Source: an uncultured Anaerolineae bacterium (GTDB lineage Bacteria > Chloroflexota > Anaerolineae > Aggregatilineales > Phototrophicaceae). Taken from it: a stretch of 64,000 bases of DNA. The first letter of the stretch is position 1. Each line of letters starts with the position of its first letter. The stretch covers positions 372,001 to 436,000 of the forward strand of contig CAKQCB010000001.1 of NCBI GenBank assembly GCA_934216615.1, given 5' to 3'. The position numbers were made by a program, and so were the translations under genes. Shown in pieces: positions 44,665 to 54,045 of this stretch. The notes under the pieces were generated by a model. It was not told the DNA's origin. It ran no database searches and was given only the letters and a program-made list of their open reading frames with translations.

Positions 44665-45447
44665 ATGCCGTCGCTCAATGATACCAACGATTATTACGAT
44701 TCTATTGCTGAATATTACCCCTTCTTCTTTCGAGATTGGGAAACGGCGATGGAACGTGAAGGTTTGGGGTTACGCTCGATCTTCCGCAATCGCGGGGTCA
44801 TCCGTGTTTTGGATGCCTCTTGCGGAGCGGGAGCGCAAGCCATCTCCCTTGCCAAATTAGGTTTTGATGTCGTCGCTGTAGACCCCAGCGCGGGAATGCT
44901 TCGCAAAGCGCAAGAAATTGCCGAAGCGCATGGCGTGGCTGACAAAATTGAGTTCATCCGCAGTGATTTTTTGCATTTGATGGACCAAGTGAGCGGCCCC
45001 TTTGATGCCATTGTCACGAAGGGAAATGCCCTTCCCCATCTTCTGCTTGATGAAGAAATTGAGACCACCCTACTCATCTTTATGGAGCTTTTACGGCCGG
45101 GGGGAACGTTGGTCATCGGCATGCGTGACTTTGGCCCGTTCATGGAAAACCGTCCGCGGTTCATCCCTGGGTTTATTCATGAGCTGGAAGACAACAAGGA
45201 ATTCATCACGTTTGAGACATGGGAATGGGAAGACGGCCCACCCGTGATTGCAACTCAAAACTTGTACATCATCCAAGGAACCCCGCCGGATCGTTATGAC
45301 ACGGTACGCCGAAAAGTCATGTATCGCCCCTTATCAGTAGATGAGGTGCGCGTTGTCCTGAGTGAACTTGGCTTTGAAGACATCATGGATCAACCTGACC
45401 GAGCGGAACAGGTTTTGGTGGTCCGTAAACCCTTAACCCATGAATAA
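44665..45447 (+). CDS. SAM-dependent methyltransferase, glycine/sarcosine N-methyltransferase-like
   Basis: A 260-residue class I methyltransferase. The opening DYYDSIAEYYPFFFRDWETAM and the SAM loop LDASCGAGAQAISLAKLGF are followed by VDPSAGML and KGNALPHLL, then PGGTLVIGMRDFG. The NALPHLL and RDxG segments resemble glycine/sarcosine N-methyltransferases, but the substrate is not proven. ATG 44665 follows AGGAG by six bases. It is the first gene after the Val T-box and lies 36 bases before valS, so it is expected to rise when charged tRNA-Val is short. Confidence 0.75.
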   Translation: MPSLNDTNDYYDSIAEYYPFFFRDWETAMEREGLGLRSIFRNRGVIRVLDASCGAGAQAISLAKLGFDVVAVDPSAGMLRKAQEIAEAHGVADKIEFIRSDFLHLMDQVSGPFDAIVTKGNALPHLLLDEEIETTLLIFMELLRPGGTLVIGMRDFGPFMENRPRFIPGFIHELEDNKEFITFETWEWEDGPPVIATQNLYIIQGTPPDRYDTVRRKVMYRPLSVDEVRVVLSELGFEDIMDQPDRAEQVLVVRKPLTHE

Positions 45448-45483
45448 ATGACGCATTGGAAAGACCGATAGGAGCTTTACATA

Positions 45484-48102
45484 ATGACCCAAGCAATGCC
45501 TAAGAATTTTGATTTTGCAGAGGCAGAAGCCCGACTTTACGACACATGGGAAAAGAACGGGTATTTTAAGCCCGAAGTTGCCTCTAGTGATGCTGAACCT
45601 TTTGTGATTAGCATGCCCCCGCCCAACGTGACTGGGGCTTTGCACATCGGTCATGCGGTGTTTGTTTCACTGGAAGACTTGATGACACGCCATGCGAGAA
45701 TGTCTGGAAAGGCTGCGTTATGGGTTCCCGGCACCGACCATGCAGGCATCGCCACGCAATTGCAAGTTGAAAAGTTACTGCAAGAAGAAGGCACTTCACG
45801 CCATGATATCGGCTATGAGGCGTTCCTCAATAAAACGTGGGAATGGAGAGAAAAATACGGCGGTGCCATTACGGGACAATTACGTCGTTTAGGCGCAAGT
45901 TGTGATTGGGATCGCGAACGCTTTACGTTAGATGATGGTCTCTCTAAAGCCGTTCAAGAAGTCTTCATTCGCCTGTATGAACAAGGTCTTATTTATCGCG
46001 GGCCTCGCCTCGTCAATTGGAGTCCGGGCTTACAAACGGCGGTGAGCGATCTCGAAGTGGAGCGCGAAGAAGAAAACGGCAAGCTGTATTTCTTCAATTA
46101 TCCAGTTGAAGGCGGTGGTTCTTTGCCTGTGGCGACAACCCGCCCCGAAACCATTTTGGGGGATACCGCCGTGGCCGTTCACCCTGACGACGAACGCTAC
46201 AAAGAATACATTGGCAAAAATGCGTTAGTGCCCATGTTAAACCGCCCGATTCCCATCATTGCTGATGCGTATGTTGAACGTGAGTTTGGGACTGGCGCCC
46301 TTAAAGTCACCCCTGCGCATGACTTCAACGATTATGAGCTGGCAAAACGGCATCAGTTAGCGTTGATCAACATCATGAATCAGGATGCCAGCATCAACGA
46401 AAATGGCGGGCCATATGCAGGTTTAGACCGTTTCGCATGTCGTGAGAAGATTTGGCAAGACATGACTGACGCGGGCATGACGATCCGCGTGGAAGATCAC
46501 AAGATGGTCGTCCCCCGTTCCCAGCGTGGTGGTGAAGTCGTTGAGCCGATGCTCTCCACGCAGTGGTTCTTGAAAATGGAAGCGATTGCGGCCAAAGCAC
46601 TAGACGCCGTCCGTCATGGAGACATCACGATTGTGCCTGAACGCTTCGAAAAAGTGTACTACCACTGGCTCGAAAATATTGAGGATTGGTGCATCAGTCG
46701 GCAGTTGTGGTGGGGACACCGGATTCCGGCATGGCATGGCAAAAACGGCGAAATCTACGTGGGTAAAGAAGCGCCCCAAGGCGATGGCTGGACACCAGAA
46801 TATGACGTGTTAGACACATGGTTCAGCAGTGGATTGTGGCCTTTTAGCACGTTGGGATGGCCGGAAAACACGCCGGATTTACAGCGCTATTACCCCACAA
46901 CCATCATGGAAACAGGCTATGACATCCTGTTTTTCTGGGTGGCACGTATGATCATGATGGGATTGTGGTTCACCAATAAACCACCCTTTAAGACGGTGTA
47001 TCTGCATGGGTTAGTGCGCGACAAATTTGGCCGTAAGATCAGCAAAACGTTGGGTAACGTGATTGATCCGGTGGAGTTGATTGAAAAATATGGCGCGGAC
47101 CCCTTACGCTTCACCTTACTCACAGGGGGAACGCCCGGTAATGACATCAACTTGGATATCACCCGTGTGGAACGAAACTGGCGCTTCGTGAACAAAGTTT
47201 GGCAAATGGCAAACTTCATCACACAAAACCTCGATGATCTTGCAGATGAAACCCTGCCTGCGCCGGAAAAACTCGACCTGCCCACCCGCTGGATATTAAG
47301 CCGTCTCAATACGCTCATCAAACAGGTGGATCGGTTATTTGAAACCTATCAATATGGCGAAGCGGGTCGTCAAATCGATGATTTCTTGTGGGGGGAATTT
47401 GCAGATTGGTTCATCGAGATCAGCAAAAACCCGCTGTATACAGGCAGTGATGAGCAAAAGACCATCGCCCGTCAAACCTTGTTGCATGTGATGAAGGTGG
47501 GGTTACGCCTACTGCATCCGTTCATGCCATTTGTGACGGAAGAAATTTGGTCGTATCTGCCCAATAACGAGAAACCACTGATCATTTCATCATGGCCCAC
47601 GGTGGACGAGCGCTACATTGATGAGGCGGCCGAACGTGAAATGACGATGTTGATCGACCTTGTGCGGAATGTTCGCAATATCCGCGATGAGTACAACGTG
47701 GAGCCATCGCGTCGAATTACGGCAGTCGCCGCGTCTGGACAATCCGAACCGATCCTTAAGGCGTATGACTATTTGTTCTCGCGCTTGTGTAACGTGAGTG
47801 AGATTCGCACGATGACTTCGGACGAATCTGCGCCTGACAACTCTGCTTCTGCAGTAGTTGGGGACGTGACCTTGTATCTGCCCCTCGCAGATTTTATCGA
47901 TGTGAGCGCGGAAGTTGAGCGGTTGAGCAAAGAACAAGCGAAAGTCATCGAACAAATTCTAAAATCTCAGGCGATGCTTTCGAACGAACAATTCATCAGC
48001 CGTGCGCGCCCTGACGTGGTGGAACGTGAACGGCATCGTCTTGCAGAGCTTGAAGCGAGCAAAGCCAGTTTGCAAGAACGTATGGATCAGCTTTCGAAAT
48101 AA
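45484..48102 (+). CDS. valS: Valyl-tRNA synthetase
   Basis: An 872-residue class I synthetase. PPPNVTGALHIGHAV gives the HIGH motif (54-57), and the KMSKS equivalent is KISKT near residue 520 (FGRKISKTLGNVIDP). The CP1 editing domain includes GTGALKVTPAHDFNDYELAKRH. The anticodon-binding region lies at about 610-750, and a C-terminal coiled coil (VSAEVERLSKEQAKVIEQI onward) is typical of ValRS. AGGAG precedes the ATG. Control by the upstream Val T-box is consistent with its function. Confidence 0.97.
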   Translation: MTQAMPKNFDFAEAEARLYDTWEKNGYFKPEVASSDAEPFVISMPPPNVTGALHIGHAVFVSLEDLMTRHARMSGKAALWVPGTDHAGIATQLQVEKLLQEEGTSRHDIGYEAFLNKTWEWREKYGGAITGQLRRLGASCDWDRERFTLDDGLSKAVQEVFIRLYEQGLIYRGPRLVNWSPGLQTAVSDLEVEREEENGKLYFFNYPVEGGGSLPVATTRPETILGDTAVAVHPDDERYKEYIGKNALVPMLNRPIPIIADAYVEREFGTGALKVTPAHDFNDYELAKRHQLALINIMNQDASINENGGPYAGLDRFACREKIWQDMTDAGMTIRVEDHKMVVPRSQRGGEVVEPMLSTQWFLKMEAIAAKALDAVRHGDITIVPERFEKVYYHWLENIEDWCISRQLWWGHRIPAWHGKNGEIYVGKEAPQGDGWTPEYDVLDTWFSSGLWPFSTLGWPENTPDLQRYYPTTIMETGYDILFFWVARMIMMGLWFTNKPPFKTVYLHGLVRDKFGRKISKTLGNVIDPVELIEKYGADPLRFTLLTGGTPGNDINLDITRVERNWRFVNKVWQMANFITQNLDDLADETLPAPEKLDLPTRWILSRLNTLIKQVDRLFETYQYGEAGRQIDDFLWGEFADWFIEISKNPLYTGSDEQKTIARQTLLHVMKVGLRLLHPFMPFVTEEIWSYLPNNEKPLIISSWPTVDERYIDEAAEREMTMLIDLVRNVRNIRDEYNVEPSRRITAVAASGQSEPILKAYDYLFSRLCNVSEIRTMTSDESAPDNSASAVVGDVTLYLPLADFIDVSAEVERLSKEQAKVIEQILKSQAMLSNEQFISRARPDVVERERHRLAELEASKASLQERMDQLSK

Positions 48103-48114
48103 ATTCTGACGCGC

Positions 48115-48151
48115 AAAAGAGTAGTTGTATCAGCGATACAGCTACTCTTTT
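48115..48151. terminator. Bidirectional terminator overlapping the small HEAT-like gene's stop
   Basis: A 17-base stem (48115-48131 with 48135-48151, one G-T pair) with loop AGC, bounded by A/T tracts on both sides. Its right arm contains the last codons and stop of the minus-strand gene at 48142. Confidence 0.9.
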
Positions 48152-48369
48152 TGTTCCCGCAGTCGCATGAAGATTTGACGGCCAGCGGTCTTAATCGCTT
48201 TACGCACGTTCTCATGGGTTTCAGTTTCATAGAGCGCTTTTAGTGCGTTAAGCGCATCTTCATCGCCTACGACGGCTAAATCTTCAACCGAACGCAAGCG
48301 AATATCTGCATCACGATCTTGTAAGCGTGATATATGGTAATCAATAATTTTTTTCTCTGAGTTCATCAT
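48142..48369 (-). CDS. Small HEAT-like repeat protein
   Basis: A 75-residue helical protein. DADIRLRSVEDLAVVGDEDALNALKAL and THENVRKAIKTAGRQIFMRL look like two HEAT repeats. AAGGA precedes tandem ATG codons at 48369 and 48366. It has no other recognisable feature. The final codons and stop lie within the shared terminator hairpin. Confidence 0.65.
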   Translation of the reverse strand: MMNSEKKIIDYHISRLQDRDADIRLRSVEDLAVVGDEDALNALKALYETETHENVRKAIKTAGRQIFMRLREQKE

Positions 48370-48542
48370 GGAAATGATCCTTCTTGCTTAGTGATCATTT
48401 TTACCTCAAATACGCTAATTTAGTTAGGCGTTCGTGCTACGGCTTCCCTGTTATTATCAGGTTACCCCTCACATCTGTTGTTAGAGATTGTTTATAATCG
48501 CCATATACAGCGTTCATATCATGAGTTTAAAGGGATTTTAGT

Positions 48543-49892
48543 TTGACGCAGGCTCCCAAAGTTTGTCCAAAATGTGATGCGGTGGTCCAACCCAACGCAA
48601 TTTATTGCAGTATGTGTGGCACGCCGTTGCAACAAAACTTACTTCGGAGTCAGGATTTAAGTGAGCTTGTCCGCCCCCGAAGTGGATATGAACAGAAGTA
48701 TGGTGAAGCAGACTTGTTAGAAACCAATGACGGGCGCAAAGGCGGACAGTTAGCCGCGCTTCTCATCTTGGGTGCAAGTTTGTTTGCATGTGGGTTACTC
48801 ACGGTATTTGGGGTCACACGCTTTATAGAATCTACCCAGCCCCCTACCCCTACAGACCCGCAGGCAATCATTGCGGAAGACACTGTCGAGTTGGTGATCA
48901 GCACCAACACCGCTTTCCCAACATTGAATTTACCAACGGTGACATTACCGCCACCGACAAGTACAGCCACTGAAACCCCCGGCCCCTGTCGTGTTGTGGT
49001 CGCGCCCGGCGCAGACTTGATCGCGCTCGCCAGTTACTGCGGGCATCGCAGTCTGGACGTTATCCCGCTCATTTTGACTTTAAACGGCATCAGCGCGCCT
49101 GAGAATATTCAATCCGGTCAACAGTTAGATATTCCATGGCCTACCAGCACCGTTGACCCGAACGCGCCCACAGCCACGACAGTTGTGAGTAGCAGCTTGG
49201 CGAATTTCCAAGCGCGCTCTAGTTCCGATAGTATTGCGTCTATCAATGGGACCCCGATCAATACGTTAGAGCCACCGACACCCATCCCAACGCCAACGTT
49301 ACCGTTGGGGGTTGGCTTTCATTCCATCATTGGGGGTGAAAGCATGGTGAGTATTGCAATTTCTTATAATACCAGCGCTGAAGTGCTCTCCCAGTTGAAC
49401 CCAGAGATTCCTTTCACGCAGTGTGATTTCAGTGTTTTTTCAGGTGGCCCCGCGTGTACGGTACAACTTTCTGTCGGACAGCAGATTCGTGTGCCCATCC
49501 CGACACCTCTGCCTACAGAAACCCCTACGCCGTCAGGTAGTGAGACCGCAACGCCGACGATTACGCCGACTTTTAATGCGCCCAGTCCGCTTTCGCCGGG
49601 CAACGGCGCTTTATTCCTTGCCGGGCAACTCGTGACCCTGCGCTGGGTCACCACGGGGACATTAGGCCCGCGCGATGTTTACCGTGTAGAGGTGCGCGAC
49701 CTCACCATTGACCAAACCTACCTGATCGACACAACCGAACTTTCGGTCATCGTGTCTGAAAGTTGGCAAGGTACGGATGGTCGGCGTCATGTGTATTCGT
49801 GGCGTGTGAGTGTAATTAACCTAGATACAAATCAAGTATATTTCACGACGGAACCCAGAGAATTTACTTGGGTGGGTCGCGAAGCGAGGTAG
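48543..49892 (+). CDS. Zinc-ribbon, transmembrane, double-LysM protein
   Basis: A 449-residue protein. A zinc ribbon (CPKC near 8-11, CSMC near 22-25) would be cytoplasmic. A membrane helix follows at about 68-92 (LAALLILGASLFACGLLTVFGVT). Outside lie Thr/Pro-rich linkers and two degenerate LysM domains (about 148-198 and 255-325). A C-terminal beta domain with LRWVTTGTLGPRDVYRVEVRDL comes last. The start is TTG 48543, with AAGGGAT eight bases upstream. The downstream gene is a paralogue lacking the zinc ribbon. It is probably a wall-binding sensor or scaffold. Confidence 0.75.
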   Translation: MTQAPKVCPKCDAVVQPNAIYCSMCGTPLQQNLLRSQDLSELVRPRSGYEQKYGEADLLETNDGRKGGQLAALLILGASLFACGLLTVFGVTRFIESTQPPTPTDPQAIIAEDTVELVISTNTAFPTLNLPTVTLPPPTSTATETPGPCRVVVAPGADLIALASYCGHRSLDVIPLILTLNGISAPENIQSGQQLDIPWPTSTVDPNAPTATTVVSSSLANFQARSSSDSIASINGTPINTLEPPTPIPTPTLPLGVGFHSIIGGESMVSIAISYNTSAEVLSQLNPEIPFTQCDFSVFSGGPACTVQLSVGQQIRVPIPTPLPTETPTPSGSETATPTITPTFNAPSPLSPGNGALFLAGQLVTLRWVTTGTLGPRDVYRVEVRDLTIDQTYLIDTTELSVIVSESWQGTDGRRHVYSWRVSVINLDTNQVYFTTEPREFTWVGREAR

Positions 49893-49894
49893 TG

Positions 49895-50992
49895 ATGATA
49901 AAATTCTTTGTTCGCTCAACAGTTTTATGTGGACTTCTTATCGCAGTGCTCACAGCGTGCGATATGACGGCGCTCCCTGACCCGCCAACGCCTACGCTGG
50001 AAAGTACGGTCGATACGCCTTTAGAAGTCACGGATGCTGTCGTCACACCATCACCCCAATTCACGCAACCAGCGACCCCCTTGCCACCGTTGTTAGAAAG
50101 CCCAACGCCAAGTTATACACCCGGCCCGCCGACAGAGACACCCACCCCAACCCCAACATTGGGGCCGATTGAATATCTCATTCAGCCGAATGACACGTTC
50201 TATTATGTTTTGCGTCAGAATGGGTTGGATTTTATGGCTGAAGCGGAAGTGCTCAGTTTGAACCCGAACATCATTAACCGTGACCGTCTGCCTGTCGGCG
50301 TCACGATTTTACTGCCCCGCCCTACTGCAACGGAAACCCCTGTAGGCTATGATCAGACCGTGACGGCGTTACCACCTACACAACCTATACCGGATATGAT
50401 CGCGCCGGATGCTTTGGTTGCGGAAGTGGCCGTCAACGCAGGGGAAACAATCATCGGCGTAGCGCTTCGCAATGACACAACGTTGGTCATTTTAGCCACC
50501 TTAAATCCAGATTTAGGTTGGTTCAATTGTGATTTTTCGAATCCTAGCGGTGGCTCTGGATGTAACGTCTCGTTGATCGAAGGTCAGTTGGTGAATGTGC
50601 CACAACCAACCCCAACGCCCACCGTATCCCCCACCATTTCGGGAAATGAAACGCCGACATCCGTGCCAACCTATGCGCAACCTGCGTATGTTTTCCCCGC
50701 AGACCATGTGAGTATTTCGCCACGAACCTTCACATTACAGTGGATTAGCCAAGGTGTTTTGGCACCGAATGAATATTATCTGGTGCAAGTGGAAGATTTA
50801 ACGTCTGGTGCTCAACACGTAGATGTGACCAAGAGCACGTCTTATGAACTGCCCGCAAGCCTGATCCCCACCGATGGACAGCCTCATCAAATGCGCTGGC
50901 GCGTGAGCATTGCGACGCCTAACGAAATTGGGGTGTATCGCATCATCAGCGGTGGTGAAAATTGGCGTAACTTCCAATGGATGAGCCGTTAA
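49895..50992 (+). CDS. LysM-domain lipoprotein, paralogue of the preceding gene
   Basis: About 365 residues. The signal peptide ends in a lipobox (LTAC). Thr/Pro-rich linkers separate a LysM-like domain (about 90-145, YLIQPNDTFYYVLRQNGL), a second one (about 175-240) and a C-terminal beta domain (LQWISQGVLAPNEYYLVQVEDLTS). The layout, the Cys-containing F-x-C-x-F loop and the C-terminal domain match the preceding gene, so the two look like a tandem duplication. The start lies three bases past the preceding stop. It ends in a 4-base convergent overlap with mutL. Confidence 0.8.
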   Translation: MIKFFVRSTVLCGLLIAVLTACDMTALPDPPTPTLESTVDTPLEVTDAVVTPSPQFTQPATPLPPLLESPTPSYTPGPPTETPTPTPTLGPIEYLIQPNDTFYYVLRQNGLDFMAEAEVLSLNPNIINRDRLPVGVTILLPRPTATETPVGYDQTVTALPPTQPIPDMIAPDALVAEVAVNAGETIIGVALRNDTTLVILATLNPDLGWFNCDFSNPSGGSGCNVSLIEGQLVNVPQPTPTPTVSPTISGNETPTSVPTYAQPAYVFPADHVSISPRTFTLQWISQGVLAPNEYYLVQVEDLTSGAQHVDVTKSTSYELPASLIPTDGQPHQMRWRVSIATPNEIGVYRIISGGENWRNFQWMSR

Positions 50993-52779
50993 TGAATCCG
51001 TCCAAATTCACGGGCGAGTTGGTCGCTGGTCATATGGATCATCGTCGGTCGCCCGTGAGGACATGTTAAGGGCGACTGACACCGCTCTAACTGACGGATC
51101 AAACCCGTCATTTGCTCCATACTCAAAATTTGTCCGGCTTTAATCGCCGCTTGCTTGCATACGCGCATGATAATTTTCGCTTCTACTGCCTGTTGACCGG
51201 GTGCTTTCCCACCTTCTAAGTCTTGCAAAATATCATGGATGACTTCGAGAGGGTCACGATCCGCAAGGATCGCAGGCACCGCGCGAACGATGAACACACT
51301 CGTGCCAAACGGTTCGATCTCAAAGCCAATCTCGCTGAGCACATTTAAGCTCGCTTCTAAAATGGCGGATTCCGCAGGGGGCAGTTGGATCGTTTGAGCG
51401 GCGAGCGTATATTGTTTGGTCGGCGTTTTTGCCTCATGTTCCATCATAAATTGCTCGTATAACACCCGCTCATGCGCCGCGTGCTGATCAAGTAAATACA
51501 TGCCTGCAGGTCCTTCCGCGATGATGTAACTGGCCGCGACTTGGCCAACAACCCGCAAAACAGGCAACGAACGCGGATTTTGCGACATATCCACGCCAGC
51601 GCTTGAATAATGCTCACCGGTTGTCTCATCGTATTGTTTGCGCGCCCACTGTCCGCTGTCACGTATATCCATTTCAAGATCAAGCTGTTGATCTTGCGGG
51701 GGTGGACTGAGCCGTTGGGAAGGTTGATAATTCCACACTTGCTGAGCAGAGTCAGGATCATTCATCTGCCCATCTCGAACAATCGGCATCTGGGCATGAT
51801 GAATCACAGCACGCCGTACCGCCCTTTGCACCGCGCTAAAAACGGCATCTGGCTGTTGAAACCGTACTTCGGCTTTGGTGGGATGCACATTTACATCCAC
51901 CAGTTCAGGGGGCATCTGAATATTCAGCACGGCGATAGGATACCGCCCTGTCATCAAAAGCGTGTGGTACGCCTGAATCACCGCATAGGTCAAACTGCTG
52001 TCTTGAATCCAACGTCCGTTGATGAACAAGGTAATTCGGTTTCGATCCGCGCGGTTAAAACTGGGCGTTGAGGTGAAGCCAAACACTCGAATCTCATGAT
52101 GCTCGTCTTCAACCTCAAACATATTCTTGATGTTTTCGAGGCCCAACGCGGACATCATGACATCCAGTAGATAGCCACTGCCACTGGTACGGAAGATTTC
52201 ACGCTCATCTTGTTCGAGGATGAAACGAATATGCGGATACGCCATCGCATAACGGGTGATTACGGTGGCAATTTGGCGTTTTTCAGTGCTTTCAGACTTT
52301 AAAAATTTGAGGCGCGCAGGCGTATTGAAGAATAAGTTCTCAATCGTGAGAATCGTCCCACTGGGAAGGCCTACATTTTTGCGCTGTTTGAGCTTTCCCC
52401 CTTCAAGGTGCAAGAGCGTCCCCATCGCATCACTTTCGTGACGGGTGGCTAACGTCACACTGCTAACGGAAGCGATACTTGCCAGCGCTTCTCCACGAAA
52501 GCCGAGCGTATAAATTCGGAATAAGTCATCGATGGAACGTAGTTTACTGGTGGCATGGCGTAGAAAAGCTGTTTCAACTTCGCTTGAAGGAATCCCATTC
52601 CCGTCGTCGGTGATGCGGATGCGTTTACGACCATCCCCCGTGATCGAGATGTGAATTTGACGCGCGTTGGCATCAATCGCGTTTTCAAGCAGCTCTTTAA
52701 CAACCGATGCAGGACGTTCGACAACTTCGCCCGCCGCAATCTGAGAAATGACATCGTCGGCTAAAACTTGGATACTCAT
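50989..52779 (-). CDS. mutL: DNA mismatch repair protein MutL
   Basis: A 596-residue protein. The GHKL ATPase domain (1-330) has IAAGEVVERPASVVKELLENAIDA, DDGNGI and LGFRGEALASI. The C-terminal domain has DQHAAHERVLYE near residue 430, which matches the endonuclease motif DQHA-x2-E-x4-E. CKQAAIKAG and CPHGRP complete the metal site. It is therefore a nicking MutL, as expected in bacteria without MutH. No mutS is in the window. Confidence 0.96.
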   Translation of the reverse strand: MSIQVLADDVISQIAAGEVVERPASVVKELLENAIDANARQIHISITGDGRKRIRITDDGNGIPSSEVETAFLRHATSKLRSIDDLFRIYTLGFRGEALASIASVSSVTLATRHESDAMGTLLHLEGGKLKQRKNVGLPSGTILTIENLFFNTPARLKFLKSESTEKRQIATVITRYAMAYPHIRFILEQDEREIFRTSGSGYLLDVMMSALGLENIKNMFEVEDEHHEIRVFGFTSTPSFNRADRNRITLFINGRWIQDSSLTYAVIQAYHTLLMTGRYPIAVLNIQMPPELVDVNVHPTKAEVRFQQPDAVFSAVQRAVRRAVIHHAQMPIVRDGQMNDPDSAQQVWNYQPSQRLSPPPQDQQLDLEMDIRDSGQWARKQYDETTGEHYSSAGVDMSQNPRSLPVLRVVGQVAASYIIAEGPAGMYLLDQHAAHERVLYEQFMMEHEAKTPTKQYTLAAQTIQLPPAESAILEASLNVLSEIGFEIEPFGTSVFIVRAVPAILADRDPLEVIHDILQDLEGGKAPGQQAVEAKIIMRVCKQAAIKAGQILSMEQMTGLIRQLERCQSPLTCPHGRPTMIHMTSDQLAREFGRIH

Positions 52780-52837
52780 CGCAGTAACACTTTACGAACA
52801 TTTGTGCAAGAATTCTTGGATGATAACAAACCCTGCC

Positions 52838-53926
52838 TCATGATGAAATACTTGAATTAGGAAATAGTGTGTTCGATTTCACTGGAAGCTGAATATAAAA
52901 CTTACTGCCCTTCCCTAAATCACTAACGACCCCTACCGTACCAGAATGGTGGACGACGATGCTATGCACGATAAATAAGCCAAGTCCTACCCCTTTGACC
53001 GACTTGTGTTCACGGCGTGCGATGCGCACATGGCGCTGGAACAAACGAGCTTGATCTTCGATAGAGATACCGTACCCTGTATCCTCTACTTCAATGCGTA
53101 TATTTCCGCCTTCTTGCCTTGCGTGGATCATGATTTTGCCACCATCCGGTGTGTATTTGATGGCATTATCCACAAGGTTTGAGATTGCGCGCGTTAACAT
53201 CAGGTGGTCAGCGTATAAAATGGGCAGGTTTTCATCAATGCTTGCGGTGAGCGTAAGCGCACTTTTCTCTGCGGGGACTAAGTGATTGGCAACAATTTTC
53301 AAGATGATTTCTTCAAGGTCGCAAGGCGTCCGTACCATTTCATAAAACCCTGTTTCGGGGTCAAAGCGTCCTGCATCTTGAATGTTATCGACGATATCAA
53401 TCATCTGGTCGATGCCAGAAGAAATGCGGTTGAAGATAATCTCTTGCTGTTCGGTCATATGGGGGAACTGTGCTTCAAATATTCCCATAAAGCCGTGAAT
53501 GGCCGCTAATGGAGAGCGTAAATCGTGCGAGACGACGCGGATATAATTATTTTGATTTAACATGGAGCGTCGCGATTGGGTGATGTCTTTAAAAAGAAGC
53601 GCATAGCCTTCAAAACCGGTGGCTTGTAAATCCACCCGCTGTACGGAATACCACGAATCATTTGCAGAATACGTCGCGGAATTGACCTTTCCATGCAGGC
53701 AGTCTAAAAGCTGTGGATCGCTCAGCACAAATGAGGCAGTGTTATCCCCGACTTCATGAAGAAGCAGCTGTTCTGCGGTCTTATTCATGAAAACAAGATC
53801 ATACTTCATGCCAAAAATCATTACAGGGTCAGGCAACAATGTTACTAAGGCGATGGCTGCCTTAGCATTCTCTGGGCTTTGAAGCACCTCATTCCCCTTA
53901 ACTAAACGTTTTTCAATCCATGTCAT
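52838..53926 (-). CDS. PAS-domain sensor histidine kinase
   Basis: A 362-residue protein without membrane helices. A PAS-like domain covers about residues 25-115. The phosphoacceptor is His134 in VVSHDLRSPLAAIHG. The ATPase part has ISNLVDNAIKYTPDGGKI, VEDTGYGIS and VKGVGLGLFIV, all intact. It is divergent from the REC-ParA gene across a 119-base gap. No partner response regulator of the DNA-binding kind is adjacent. Confidence 0.9.
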   Translation of the reverse strand: MTWIEKRLVKGNEVLQSPENAKAAIALVTLLPDPVMIFGMKYDLVFMNKTAEQLLLHEVGDNTASFVLSDPQLLDCLHGKVNSATYSANDSWYSVQRVDLQATGFEGYALLFKDITQSRRSMLNQNNYIRVVSHDLRSPLAAIHGFMGIFEAQFPHMTEQQEIIFNRISSGIDQMIDIVDNIQDAGRFDPETGFYEMVRTPCDLEEIILKIVANHLVPAEKSALTLTASIDENLPILYADHLMLTRAISNLVDNAIKYTPDGGKIMIHARQEGGNIRIEVEDTGYGISIEDQARLFQRHVRIARREHKSVKGVGLGLFIVHSIVVHHSGTVGVVSDLGKGSKFYIQLPVKSNTLFPNSSISS

Positions 53927-53977
53927 ATTCAGAGAAAAGTATAACAGTTTGACAGTCTAAATACTTGATGAAGTTTA

Positions 53978-54006
53978 TTGCACCTATAATTTAATGATGC
54001 TACACT
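53978..54006 (+). promoter_or_regulatory. Promoter of the REC-ParA / sirtuin / histidine kinase genes
   Basis: TTGCAC (53978-53983) and TACACT (54001-54006) are 17 bases apart, 40 bases before the start codon. Confidence 0.55.
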
Positions 54007-54045
54007 AGGTTAATTAATCGCAATATTCATTATGAAAAATTTAAT

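Noticed and set aside
49500..50180. Repetitive C/A-rich tracts as a possible repeat array
   Set aside because: They encode Thr/Pro linkers in frame and have no regular unit or spacer.
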